From the NCBI GenBank assembly GCA_017470935.1, contig JAFUXG010000039.1:1-64000 (forward strand): 64,000 bases of DNA, written 5' to 3'. Positions 54,394 to 62,719 of the stretch are shown here, one piece after another. The stretch comes from Lachnospiraceae bacterium. GTDB taxonomy: Bacteria > Bacillota > Clostridia > Lachnospirales > Lachnospiraceae. How positions within the stretch are numbered: the first letter of the stretch is position 1; the number at the start of each line of letters is the position of its first letter. A program made the position numbers and the translations under genes. The notes beneath the pieces were generated by a model. The model made no database searches, was not told the DNA's origin, and saw only the letters and a program-made list of their open reading frames with translations.

Positions 54394-56133
54394 CTATTCA
54401 CTGCACACCGCCTTAAGCAGTCCATCCACATCCTGAATTGACGCGATCACATCCGCATCCCTTCCATGTTCTGATAATTTCGCCGCCGTAATCTCACCGA
54501 TACATACAGTTTTAATATTCTGCGGAAGTGTCATTCCATTTTCCTTAAGTTCCTGCATAAATGCTTCCACTCCCGACGCGCTGGCAAAGATCAGATGGGT
54601 AAGCTCATCAATTCGCTTTATATGGCGTGTGGCACGCCCCTTAACATCATAGATAGACAATATAGTTGATTCTACCGGCCATCTGGCCTGAAAATCATAC
54701 AACTCCTCACTTCCCTGCTGTGCTCTTGGAATCAGGATCTTATCCTTATCCGTCAGTATCTTAGAAAACTCCTCACAGAAGGCGTGTATCGTATACCTTG
54801 ACGGAACAAAATCCGCATGAAAGCCATACTGCATCAGTGTATTCTCCGTTCCGCTCCCCAGCACGCCGAATTTAACCACAGATAAATTTCTGTAATCTGC
54901 ATTCTCCCTGCGAAACTTGTCAAAGAATAACCTGACCCCGTTCTGGCTTGTAAAGACGATCCATGTATAATCTGTAAGTACCTTATCATCAATATCCCCA
55001 TCCCCGCGGATAATCTCACCCAGATACCTCATTCCATATTGGTCAGAGATCACTTCCATCTCACAAACAGATATCACCAGAATTCCAGCCTTTGAAAATG
55101 TACTCTTTAGCCGATAATAAAGAGATGGGGTTGCTGTAACCCCAACACGGATTTTTGAAGATTCCGCAGGTACGTTCCTTTCAGAATTCCAAATAGCAGG
55201 TTCCACAATACTTCCATTTATCTCTTCATAATGACCGGCATCCGATTCTACGATTTTACCAGTATAGCACCGGTAATCTTTCTCAGCAGTTTCCCCAATC
55301 ACGATCACTGCCGGTGAACTAAGCTTTGCTTCTTTTACCTTATCTGCAATATCAGCAAGTGTACCACGCACCTGTTTTTCATATATGGTGGTTCCGTCAC
55401 TGATCACTGCAACAGGCGTATATTCAGGTTTTCCGTTTGCAATCAGATTATCTGCAATAGCTTTCAGATTGGAAAGACCCATGAGAAATACCAGAGTTCC
55501 TTCCTGATGAGCCAGATTCGGAAAATCAATTCCTGTCAATGACTCTTCTGCATCATGTTTTATGAACTCATTCTCATTTACAGTCTCATCATCCGCAATC
55601 TCATTTACAGCCCTCTTATCATCCACAATATCATTCTCATATAGCTTATGCCGTTCAGACTTATGTAGATAATTAGGATCATTATTGATCCCTTTCGTAT
55701 GCCCGGTAATGACATGAAAGCTCCTGGCAGTCTCACGGTGAGTCACCGGAATTCCGACACATTCCGGAACAGCAATAGCAGATGTTATCCCAGGAATCAC
55801 CTCAAACTCTATTCCAGCCATCATAAGTGCTTCAACTTCCTCACCGCCTCTTCCAAACACAAAGGGGTCGCCTCCCTTAAGACGCACCACCCTCTCATAT
55901 TTTTCTGCGCACTCCACCAGGATCTCATTAATCTCATCCTGTTTCCGATAATGCATTCCCGGCTCTTTGCCCACATATATCTGCTCACATTCTGCCGGTA
56001 CATAAGACAGCAGCTCATCACCTGCAAGCCTGTCATATATTATGCAATCACATTGTTTAATTATATTCAAGCCTTTTACGGTAATCAGTTCAGGATCCCC
56101 GGGACCTGCTCCCACCAAATATACTTTTCCCAT
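54394..56133 (-). CDS. cobA-hemD: Uroporphyrinogen-III C-methyltransferase / uroporphyrinogen-III synthase fusion
   Basis: About 579 residues from ATG 56133 (AGGTGG five bases upstream). The first ~310 residues form the SUMT domain: GAGPGDPELITVKG, VVRLKGGDPFVFGRGGEE, PGITSAIAVPECVGIPVTHR. The last ~250 form HemD. The fusion closes hydroxymethylbilane to uroporphyrinogen III and methylates it to precorrin-2. Unusually, an acidic Asn/Asp/Glu-rich insertion of ~55 residues (~147-205) interrupts the SUMT domain. Last gene of the hemA-cobA block. Confidence 0.94.
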   Translation of the reverse strand: MGKVYLVGAGPGDPELITVKGLNIIKQCDCIIYDRLAGDELLSYVPAECEQIYVGKEPGMHYRKQDEINEILVECAEKYERVVRLKGGDPFVFGRGGEEVEALMMAGIEFEVIPGITSAIAVPECVGIPVTHRETARSFHVITGHTKGINNDPNYLHKSERHKLYENDIVDDKRAVNEIADDETVNENEFIKHDAEESLTGIDFPNLAHQEGTLVFLMGLSNLKAIADNLIANGKPEYTPVAVISDGTTIYEKQVRGTLADIADKVKEAKLSSPAVIVIGETAEKDYRCYTGKIVESDAGHYEEINGSIVEPAIWNSERNVPAESSKIRVGVTATPSLYYRLKSTFSKAGILVISVCEMEVISDQYGMRYLGEIIRGDGDIDDKVLTDYTWIVFTSQNGVRLFFDKFRRENADYRNLSVVKFGVLGSGTENTLMQYGFHADFVPSRYTIHAFCEEFSKILTDKDKILIPRAQQGSEELYDFQARWPVESTILSIYDVKGRATRHIKRIDELTHLIFASASGVEAFMQELKENGMTLPQNIKTVCIGEITAAKLSEHGRDADVIASIQDVDGLLKAVCSE

Positions 56134-56211
56134 ATTTCCCACCTGGTTATATTTTATTTTAGCTATCCCACAGCGTACAAGCCACCATACGCTGTGACAT
56201 AATCATTCTCT

Positions 56212-57138
56212 CTATATGTTTTCACTCTGATTTCGGGAACACATTATCTTCACCAATTCCGTTGCTATCTGCTCCCACTCTTCCCTTTTCCCTTTCCGGC
56301 AAACTCTTATGATATCCCCTTTTAATGACCGGGTACCATAAGCCAGCGAAATACTGATCTCATCCATCTTCACATGTGCCCGGACTGCTACAGGCTCATG
56401 GCAGCCTGCATCTAATCCTCTAAGAACGTACTGCTCTGCACTAAGTTCAATAAATGATTTTTCATCCGATACAGCTTCTACAAAAGGTACAATATCATCT
56501 GACATTCTTGCCTCTATTGCAATTACAGCCTGTCCTCCTGCCGGCAGCATTTCATCCTCTGTAAAATACCTGTAATTAAACTCAGGAAGCTTAAGCATTC
56601 CAAGCCTTTCAAGCCCCGCTGCCGCAAGTATCACTCCGTCGTACCTGCCGTTTCTTACCTTATCAAGCCTTGTGGGAACGTTGCCCCGTATACCCTCACA
56701 TATAATATTCGGATACAGGGCCTCTATCTGGCTTTGTCTTCTGGGACTTCCGGTGCCGATTCTGATTGCAGTTTTAATATTATCAAAAGACTCAGAAAGC
56801 TCTTTGCGGTATACAAGCACATCCCTCATATCTCCTCTTGGAAGAACACCTGCTATACATAATCCTTCAGCAGTTCTTACAGGCATATCCTTAGCACTGT
56901 GAACAGCTATGTCAATTCTTCCGGAAAGCAGTGCATTTTCTAATTCCTTAACAAATACGCCCTCTCCACCAAACTCAGAAAGAGCCTTTTCATTATGCCT
57001 GTCTGCTTCCGTTTTCATTATGACACGCTCAAAAGAAATATTCGGATACTTACCCTTAAGCGCCTCCTCAACCATTTTGGTCTGTGCCAGTGCCAAAGCA
57101 CTTCCTCTTGTTCCGATTCTAATATGCTGTATATTCAT
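56212..57138 (-). CDS. hemC: Hydroxymethylbilane synthase (porphobilinogen deaminase)
   Basis: 308 residues. Catalytic Asp84 in HSAKDMP and the dipyrromethane cofactor Cys246 in GLDAGCHEPV are both present. It polymerises four porphobilinogens. AGGTAGATAG precedes ATG 57138. It lies between the precorrin-2 dehydrogenase gene and cobA-hemD, separated from the former by a degenerate repeat. Confidence 0.96.
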   Translation of the reverse strand: MNIQHIRIGTRGSALALAQTKMVEEALKGKYPNISFERVIMKTEADRHNEKALSEFGGEGVFVKELENALLSGRIDIAVHSAKDMPVRTAEGLCIAGVLPRGDMRDVLVYRKELSESFDNIKTAIRIGTGSPRRQSQIEALYPNIICEGIRGNVPTRLDKVRNGRYDGVILAAAGLERLGMLKLPEFNYRYFTEDEMLPAGGQAVIAIEARMSDDIVPFVEAVSDEKSFIELSAEQYVLRGLDAGCHEPVAVRAHVKMDEISISLAYGTRSLKGDIIRVCRKGKREEWEQIATELVKIMCSRNQSENI

Positions 57139-57194
57139 CTATCTACCTGCTCTCATTCCACATTTTCACATCAACTGTGTTCCCATTTTTTCTT

Positions 57195-57316
57195 GTGTCG
57201 GTTCATGCGGGCATGACCATCCAACTTTTGATTTTTCATAAACATCTTTAATACTTACTTTTTCACAAAATATCCTATTATGTAAGCAAGAGTGCAACGC
57301 TGCCAGCTTTGCTCAT
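57195..57316 (-). repeat. Dispersed hairpin repeat, copy C (degenerate)
   Basis: GTGTCGGTTCATGCGGGCATGACCATC-like left end (57195 on) and GCTTTGCTCAT right end (57306-57316) match the other copies loosely. The central hairpin is weak here (GCAAG…TTTGC). It lies between hemC and the precorrin-2 dehydrogenase gene, opposite copy D on the other side of that gene. Confidence 0.45.
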
Positions 57317-57327
57317 TTTTCCCCAAA

Positions 57328-57978
57328 TCATTTATTGTCATATCGTGACAGTTTCTCCATAACCACAGTCTCCGGCAATTCCCCGTCATGCGCCTCACCA
57401 TATAACAGCAGTTCCCTGAAAAATCTTTTTCTCTCATCATAGTCTTCAAGCCTTGAAAGCACAAGCTCACGATAATTTCCCAGTGTTTCCACCAGCCTTC
57501 CGTAATAGTCCGGAAGGGTATCTGCGATACGTTCCTTTATATATCCCGCTGCAGCAGGACTGTTTCCTCCGGTGGAAACCGCCACCACCAGATCATCCCT
57601 CTTTGTGATCGCCGGAAAATAAAATGTGCTCTTATCTTTAACATCCACCACATTGACCGGTATATGCTTCTCCCTGCACAGCACTGACACTCTGCTTTGC
57701 AGCTTATCATCATCCGTTGCCGCAACAACAAAGCAGACCTCCGTATTATCATCTGCAAGCAGGATGTCGGTTTCCTCGAAGCTCTTTCTTATCAATGTAA
57801 TCTTGTCAGTATTCTCCTTTGAAAATGCCTGCAGACTATCACAAAACTCCTCGCTTATAACCCGGATATTAACGCCAAATGGCAGCAGCACCTTTATCTT
57901 ATGGAGCGCCACCTTGCCGCCGCCTATCACAATAACGGTTCTTCCTTCAATTTCAACCATCAACGGAAAATATGCCAT
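57328..57978 (-). CDS. Precorrin-2 dehydrogenase / sirohydrochlorin ferrochelatase-type protein
   Basis: 216 residues with the NAD-binding start FPLMVEIEGRTVIVIGGGKVALHKI and the family motif FYFPAITKRDDLVVAVSTGGNSPAAAGYIKE (~118-148), as in SirC/Met8/CysG-B. It oxidises precorrin-2 to sirohydrochlorin and may insert iron to give siroheme, the cofactor of sulfite reductase. GAGGG lies ten bases before ATG 57978. It is flanked on both sides by copies of the dispersed repeat. Confidence 0.93.
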   Translation of the reverse strand: MAYFPLMVEIEGRTVIVIGGGKVALHKIKVLLPFGVNIRVISEEFCDSLQAFSKENTDKITLIRKSFEETDILLADDNTEVCFVVAATDDDKLQSRVSVLCREKHIPVNVVDVKDKSTFYFPAITKRDDLVVAVSTGGNSPAAAGYIKERIADTLPDYYGRLVETLGNYRELVLSRLEDYDERKRFFRELLLYGEAHDGELPETVVMEKLSRYDNK

Positions 57979-58033
57979 ATACTTTCATCCCTCATATTAT
58001 GTTTTATTTTCGCTCCCATAATACTTACTATAT

Positions 58034-58116
58034 TATGTCGCCTGTCGGCTCCATGTGGACATTCGCAAAATTTCCGATTTTGCACACAAGTGTGCAAATC
58101 GGCTGCTTTGCTCATT
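58034..58116 (-). repeat. Dispersed hairpin repeat, copy D
   Basis: Ends ATGTCGCCTGTCGGCTCCAT and TTTGCTCAT. The centre has CCGATTTTGCACA (58074-58086) facing TGTGCAAATCGG (58091-58102), bracketed by GCAAAA (58065-58070) and TTTGC (58107-58111). Read on the minus strand it begins ATGAGCAAAGC and is open for a peptide containing FCECPHGADRRH, similar to copy A (FCELGHGAARRH). It lies between hemA and the precorrin-2 dehydrogenase gene. Confidence 0.75.
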
Positions 58117-58162
58117 ATATCATATTGACCACACTTTAATCTACAGCTTACAAAAGCATGCA

Positions 58163-59437
58163 TCACCTGCATTCCTGCCTATATATCTTCTCCAGCACCT
58201 TAAGAAGAGTGTCGCTATCCAGTGAATCCTTGAGATAGAATATCATTTTCGAAAACCAGTCCTCACGCTCCGGCATAAGCGTTTGGAAATTTCTGATATA
58301 CAGTCTTTTTAACACATCCTCAACACAATCCGAAACAATTCTTTCCATCTTCTGCGCTTCACTAAGCTTAAGGGCACTGTTTTTCTCAGAAAGCTCCTTG
58401 AAATGATCTATGCCGATAAGCTCTACATCTTTCTCCGCCTCAATATCCCGATCTATATCATAAGGAACTGCAAGGTCAATCAGCAGCATCGAATGTCCCG
58501 TATTCCTGCTCTCATTAAACTCATCTCTTGTCACTGTATAATGTGGGCTCTTAGTGGCACTTACAATCACTGACACATCATTAATATGATCATACCGTCT
58601 GCCAAAATCTATCCATGTCATATCACCTGACTGCCATAGTCCGTTTTCAGCAGAATGACTTCTGGTGGTTCCTATGACCGATATCTTCTTTGAGATCAGA
58701 TCTTTTGCTACTATGGAACCAATCTGCCCTCCTGCTCCAATGATAAGCACACTTCCTTTCCCTGACACACAATCCATATTCTCTTCTGTACGGTCCATGC
58801 TATCCTCTATATTATCTTTATTATGTTCTAAGCTCTGATACACACCTGTATTTGCCTGTCTATGCCGTTTTATGAATTCCTCTACATAGTTAGCAGTCAG
58901 TGTTCCAATGGATACAGGCGTCTCGGAAATCTGCGTCTCCGACTTCGACAGCTTTGCACAGTTAAATGCTCCCTGAAACAATATATTAATCTCTCCATCG
59001 GCAGCGCCTATGCTTTGGGATATCCGGTATGCTTCCTTAGTCTGATGCAGAATCTCATCCTCACCAAGCACCATTGAATCTAATCCACAGACAACCTTGT
59101 ATAAGTGTGTAACCGCCCGTGCACCTTGATAAAAAAGACAGTTCTTCCGGATTTCATTATGGGATAAACCTTTGTATTCAGAAAAAATCTCTTCAATACG
59201 TTTGAGACTTCTTCCACCCTCGGTCTTCATAAACCCAATAGCTATATCATCGCATTTACATCTATTAAGAGTCACGTACAGCTCACTTCGATTACAGGTG
59301 GAAAGCACAACCCCACCGGATATTATTCCATCCTCTATAAGACGTACAAGAAACTCCTTCTGTTCCTCTTCAGAAAAGGAGAATTTCTGTCTCAGCTGTC
59401 CTGTTGTTTTTCTATAACTTACACTTATACAAAGCAT
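58163..59437 (-). CDS. hemA: Glutamyl-tRNA reductase
   Basis: 424 residues. Catalytic Cys48 in LSTCNRSELY; GLDSMVLGEDEIL (~118) for substrate; NADPH-binding VLIIGAGGQIGSIVAKDL (~230). It reduces glutamyl-tRNA to glutamate-1-semialdehyde, the first step of the C5 route. AAAGG precedes ATG 59437. An acidic Asn/Asp/Glu-rich insertion (~195-222, EHNKDNIEDSMDRTEENMD) lies between the catalytic and NADPH domains. First gene of the hemA-precorrin-2 dehydrogenase-hemC-cobA/hemD block. Confidence 0.95.
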   Translation of the reverse strand: MLCISVSYRKTTGQLRQKFSFSEEEQKEFLVRLIEDGIISGGVVLSTCNRSELYVTLNRCKCDDIAIGFMKTEGGRSLKRIEEIFSEYKGLSHNEIRKNCLFYQGARAVTHLYKVVCGLDSMVLGEDEILHQTKEAYRISQSIGAADGEINILFQGAFNCAKLSKSETQISETPVSIGTLTANYVEEFIKRHRQANTGVYQSLEHNKDNIEDSMDRTEENMDCVSGKGSVLIIGAGGQIGSIVAKDLISKKISVIGTTRSHSAENGLWQSGDMTWIDFGRRYDHINDVSVIVSATKSPHYTVTRDEFNESRNTGHSMLLIDLAVPYDIDRDIEAEKDVELIGIDHFKELSEKNSALKLSEAQKMERIVSDCVEDVLKRLYIRNFQTLMPEREDWFSKMIFYLKDSLDSDTLLKVLEKIYRQECR

Positions 59438-59577
59438 ATTATATCATCCTTTGAACATACTGCGGCAAACACAGCTTTAATTATCTGCATAAGCCATTAT
59501 ATTACCATCAATCTGATAGGAATTCCATTTCCCTATTATATGAGAATCGGTCAGATAAAGCAACGATTTTATGCATA

Positions 59578-59611
59578 ACGCAACACAGCCCGTCATAATG
59601 ACAGGCTGCGT
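59578..59611 (-). terminator. Strong hairpin after the sulfonate operon
   Basis: ACGCAACACAGCCCGTCAT and ATGACAGGCTGCGT form a near-perfect stem with almost no loop. It lies 32-65 bases past the last gene of the ABC operon. A T-run is lacking, so it may act as a processing or decay barrier as well as a terminator. Confidence 0.5.
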
Positions 59612-59642
59612 CTTAATAAGGGAGACTTGTGAAAAAGGTTAC

Positions 59643-60512
59643 TTATCTCTGTGAATTGATTAATTTCAATAGTTTCTCTCTGTATTTGTAAAAATCAGGT
59701 GTAAACTTAATATCCGTTGCCCCCTGCTCCACTATCTGTCTGGAGAAGTCAACCGGAATATCCTCTATCACCTTACCCGGATGACGGCTTAACACTATTA
59801 CTCTTGATGCCAGCAAAAGTGCCTCCTCCACATCATGTGTTATAAAGAAAATGGTCTTTCCCGTATCCCACCATATCTTTCTTGTAAGATCCTGCACGCT
59901 CTCTCTCGTAAGGGCATCCAAAGCTCCAAATGGTTCATCCATAAGAAGAATCTCCGGATTATTAATAAGTGCCCTGGCAATAGATACACGCTGCTTCATT
60001 CCGCCTGAAAGCTCATATATCTTCTTGTTGGCGAACTCTGTAAGTCCAACCTTTTCAAGGTACTCATCCACCAACGGTTCATACTCATCCTTGGGTACAC
60101 CTCGCATCTTAGGGCCAAATGCAACATTAGTGCGAACTGAAAACCACTCGTAAAGCGGAGGATGCTGGAACACAACTCCTCTGTGCCAGTCCGTACCCTT
60201 GATCTCCTCTCCGTCAAGCTTGATGCTTCCGGTGGTAGGCTTGATAAAACCTGCGATTATCTTAAGCAGTGTACTCTTACCACATCCTGAAGGTCCAAGT
60301 ACACATATAAACTCACCAGGATAAATGTTAAAATGTATATTCTCTAATGCCTTGATCGGACCCGTCTTGCCGGTATAGCTCAGATCCACACTTTCGATGG
60401 AGATCAGCTCCTCGCCCTCAACATGGGGTTCCGGGCCCTTGAAATTAACATTTTCCACTGACACCAGCTCGCCCTGAGGTTCATAAAGCTTTTCTTTCCA
60501 ATTATCAGCCAT
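59643..60512 (-). CDS. Sulfonate/taurine-type ABC transporter ATP-binding protein
   Basis: 289 residues from ATG 60512 (GGAGG seven bases upstream). Walker A GPSGCGKS (73-80), signature LSGGMKQR and Walker B ILLMDEPFGALD are present, as in the SsuB/TauB/NrtD group. It has an N-terminal extension of ~35 residues (ADNWKEKLYEPQGELVSVEN) not usual in the family. It follows the binding protein by 22 bases and ends the operon. Confidence 0.9.
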   Translation of the reverse strand: MADNWKEKLYEPQGELVSVENVNFKGPEPHVEGEELISIESVDLSYTGKTGPIKALENIHFNIYPGEFICVLGPSGCGKSTLLKIIAGFIKPTTGSIKLDGEEIKGTDWHRGVVFQHPPLYEWFSVRTNVAFGPKMRGVPKDEYEPLVDEYLEKVGLTEFANKKIYELSGGMKQRVSIARALINNPEILLMDEPFGALDALTRESVQDLTRKIWWDTGKTIFFITHDVEEALLLASRVIVLSRHPGKVIEDIPVDFSRQIVEQGATDIKFTPDFYKYREKLLKLINSQR

Positions 60513-60534
60513 AACAATACCTCCACAATCCGTA

Positions 60535-61548
60535 TTATTTACTTGCTGCCTTCTTGACAAATTCAGATGTAACCTTACTGTTGAATTCACTTAATTCAGG
60601 TGCAGATGTAATGCTCTTTTGCTCCACAAGGAAATCTGCTGTATCCTTCAATGTTGCGGCAAAGCTGCTGTCAAGATAATCAATCTCCTCATCGGCAGTC
60701 AGATATGTAAACTGTGTAATCTGCTCAGCCGCATCCTCCTTGCTTATCTCAAGTACAGAAGCAATTTCCTCCGCTGCCTTGTCACTGTCATTATTGATGA
60801 TATCATTGGCTCTTAACTGAAGCTCAACAAACTTTGTAATAACATCCGGATTTGCATCTGCATACGCACGCCTTACAACATTGGTATCTGCCGTCACAAC
60901 ACCCTTGCCTGCAAGCTCCTCAGAATCTGTGATTGCTGTTCCATCCTTAAGAAGCTCACTTAAGACCGGATACCATACATAAGCTGCATCTATATCTCCT
61001 GTCTGCCATGCTGCATTAATCTTATCTGTTTCCATATCAAGTATGGTTACCTCGCTCTCATCAATCCCCTCCAGCTTAAGAGCATTTAACAGGCTGTAAT
61101 GGGCTGTTGACGCAAATGGTGTTGCCACCTTTTTGCCCTTAAGATCAGCAAGCGTACTGATCCCCGAACCGTTCTTTGCCACAAGCGTCTCTGCCTTACC
61201 TATAATATCACCAATCCAGAACACCTCTATATCAAGACCATTTGCAATAGCCAATGTAGCAGGCGATGAACCCACCTGGCCAATATCAATACTTCCTGAA
61301 GCAATAGCTGAATTGATATCCTTACCGGAATCAAACTTAATAATCTTAACATCAACTCCCAATTCCTGCGTATACCAATCCTCATACTGAGCGATCAGAT
61401 CTCCATTAACAAGATCAAGTGTACCTATCACCACCTGATTCGATGCTTCCTCAGAAGCCGCAGCACTGTCACCGTTACCGCATGCCACTAACGAACCTGC
61501 CAATATAGTTGCTGCCGCCAGTGCGATTAAAGATTTTAATTTTTTCAT
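60535..61548 (-). CDS. Sulfonate/taurine-type ABC transporter substrate-binding lipoprotein
   Basis: 337 residues. Signal peptide with lipobox GSLVAC, lipid Cys23. The mature part is an NMT1/SsuA-like binding protein (VVIGTLDLVNGDLIAQYEDWYTQELGVDVKIIKFDSGKDI; DIGQVGSSPATLAIANGLDIE), closest in pattern to TauA. It captures an alkanesulfonate such as taurine outside the membrane. AGGAGG precedes ATG 61548. Upstream lies a 58-codon viroplasmin-domain gene. Confidence 0.9.
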   Translation of the reverse strand: MKKLKSLIALAAATILAGSLVACGNGDSAAASEEASNQVVIGTLDLVNGDLIAQYEDWYTQELGVDVKIIKFDSGKDINSAIASGSIDIGQVGSSPATLAIANGLDIEVFWIGDIIGKAETLVAKNGSGISTLADLKGKKVATPFASTAHYSLLNALKLEGIDESEVTILDMETDKINAAWQTGDIDAAYVWYPVLSELLKDGTAITDSEELAGKGVVTADTNVVRRAYADANPDVITKFVELQLRANDIINNDSDKAAEEIASVLEISKEDAAEQITQFTYLTADEEIDYLDSSFAATLKDTADFLVEQKSITSAPELSEFNSKVTSEFVKKAASK

Positions 61549-61573
61549 AATTACCTCCTATTATAGTTCCGTA

Positions 61574-61750
61574 TTATTGCTGTTCTCCTCTTTTACTAGA
61601 ATAATATCTTGCCATGTAACTCTCTGCATCTTTCTCTGTCTTGAATATTTTGTATTCAGGTTCATCAACTCCATCAATACTTTCCTTGAATTCTTTAGAG
61701 GAAGTCAAGATGCCTTGTTTCTTACCTTTTCTTACTGCATAAAATTTCAT
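61574..61750 (-). CDS. 58-residue viroplasmin / RNase H1 N-terminal domain protein inside the sulfonate operon
   Basis: ATG 61750 with AGAGG eight bases upstream opens a 58-residue frame: MKFYAVRKGKKQGILTSSKE followed by …SIDGVDEPEYKIFKTEKDAESYM. This is the caulimovirus viroplasmin / RNase H1 N-terminal (hybrid-binding) fold: the FYAVRKG start, GI-T, EYK-F-T--A--Y pattern. In RNases H1 the domain binds RNA/DNA hybrids; here no catalytic domain follows. It sits between the permease (41 bases) and the binding protein (26 bases), same strand, so it must be cotranscribed. Confidence 0.75.
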   Translation of the reverse strand: MKFYAVRKGKKQGILTSSKEFKESIDGVDEPEYKIFKTEKDAESYMARYYSSKRGEQQ

Positions 61751-61790
61751 ATATAATGCCTCTTACTTCATAATATTATTCTTTTTGTTA

Positions 61791-62564
61791 TTAACTTCTG
61801 CCCTTCCAATGAATTACCTGCTTTTCAATAAGCTGTATTATCTTATCAAGAAGTATACCCGTTATGCCCATGATAATAACGCCCATGAACACAATATCAC
61901 TTCTCAGATATTTACTTGCATCCAGCACCACCCAGCCTATACCGGCAGTAGCCGCAACCATCTCAGCCGCAACCAGCGTGGTATACTCAACACCGAGTGC
62001 TGTACGAAGCCCTGTGAACACATCAGTCAGTGCCGCAGGGAATATAACATAGAAGAATATCTGACGCTTGTTTGCTCCAAGTGTCAGAGCACCATTTATG
62101 TAATCCTCCTTTATACGGATAACACCTGCAACGCAGGAGATATATATGGGTGCAAAGCCTGCAAGATATAACAGTGCCAGCTTGGATTCCTCATCTATAC
62201 CCATCCAGAGTGTTAAGATCGTATAGTATGCCAATGGCGGAAGCGGTCTGTAGAACTCAATGATCGGTTCAAAAATTGCTCTTACCTTGGAATTATAACC
62301 GCTTAATAGTCCTAACGGAACAGCTGTAACCACACAGAGCAGATATGCGATAACCAACCGCTTCATACTTGTTCCCAAATGCTGCAGGAGTGTACTTCCC
62401 TTATATCCATCCTGTAAAACCTCTACAAAGCTTTTCCATACACTTGCGGGTGAAGGTATGAACAGTTCACTAACACTGCCTGATCCTGTAGATATGAACC
62501 ACGCTACAATAATCACAACTACAGTAGCAATAGAAAGATACAGTTCTGTTTTTGGTTTCTTCAT
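61791..62564 (-). CDS. Sulfonate/taurine-type ABC transporter permease
   Basis: 257 residues, about six helices with the EAA-like loop (YINGALTLGANKRQIFFYVIFPAALTDVFTGLRTALG) of SsuC/TauC permeases. Family mark FYRPLPPLAYYTILTLWMGI is present. First gene of the operon permease - viroplasmin protein - binding protein - ATPase. GAAAGGAAG precedes ATG 62564. The upstream region carries the sulfur box shared with metK and aprA. Confidence 0.9.
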   Translation of the reverse strand: MKKPKTELYLSIATVVVIIVAWFISTGSGSVSELFIPSPASVWKSFVEVLQDGYKGSTLLQHLGTSMKRLVIAYLLCVVTAVPLGLLSGYNSKVRAIFEPIIEFYRPLPPLAYYTILTLWMGIDEESKLALLYLAGFAPIYISCVAGVIRIKEDYINGALTLGANKRQIFFYVIFPAALTDVFTGLRTALGVEYTTLVAAEMVAATAGIGWVVLDASKYLRSDIVFMGVIIMGITGILLDKIIQLIEKQVIHWKGRS

Positions 62565-62611
62565 AACGTACTTCCTTTCCTCTTTTTTATAAGACGTCTA
62601 TACGATTTGTC

Positions 62612-62644
62612 ATTATATGCTTATATTCCTATTAAATCAATAGG
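62612..62644 (-). promoter_or_regulatory. Promoter with sulfur box for the sulfonate operon
   Basis: CCTATTAAATCAATAGG (62628-62644) is a perfect palindrome (CCTATT/AATAGG) and matches the CCTAT----T-AATA-G pattern of the metK and aprA sites. On the minus strand TTAATAGGA is followed by nine bases and TATAAT (62617-62612), the same geometry as at the other two genes. Confidence 0.5.
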
Positions 62645-62719
62645 TATTATAGGGAATTATTTTTAAAACTTTTCCGTAGCATTACTATACATTAATTATT
62701 TTTAACATATAATATACAC

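Noticed and set aside
57960..58172. 70-codon frame across repeat copy D as an independent gene
   Set aside because: Its similarity to copy A is explained by the repeat; the upstream start at 58172 has no ribosome site.
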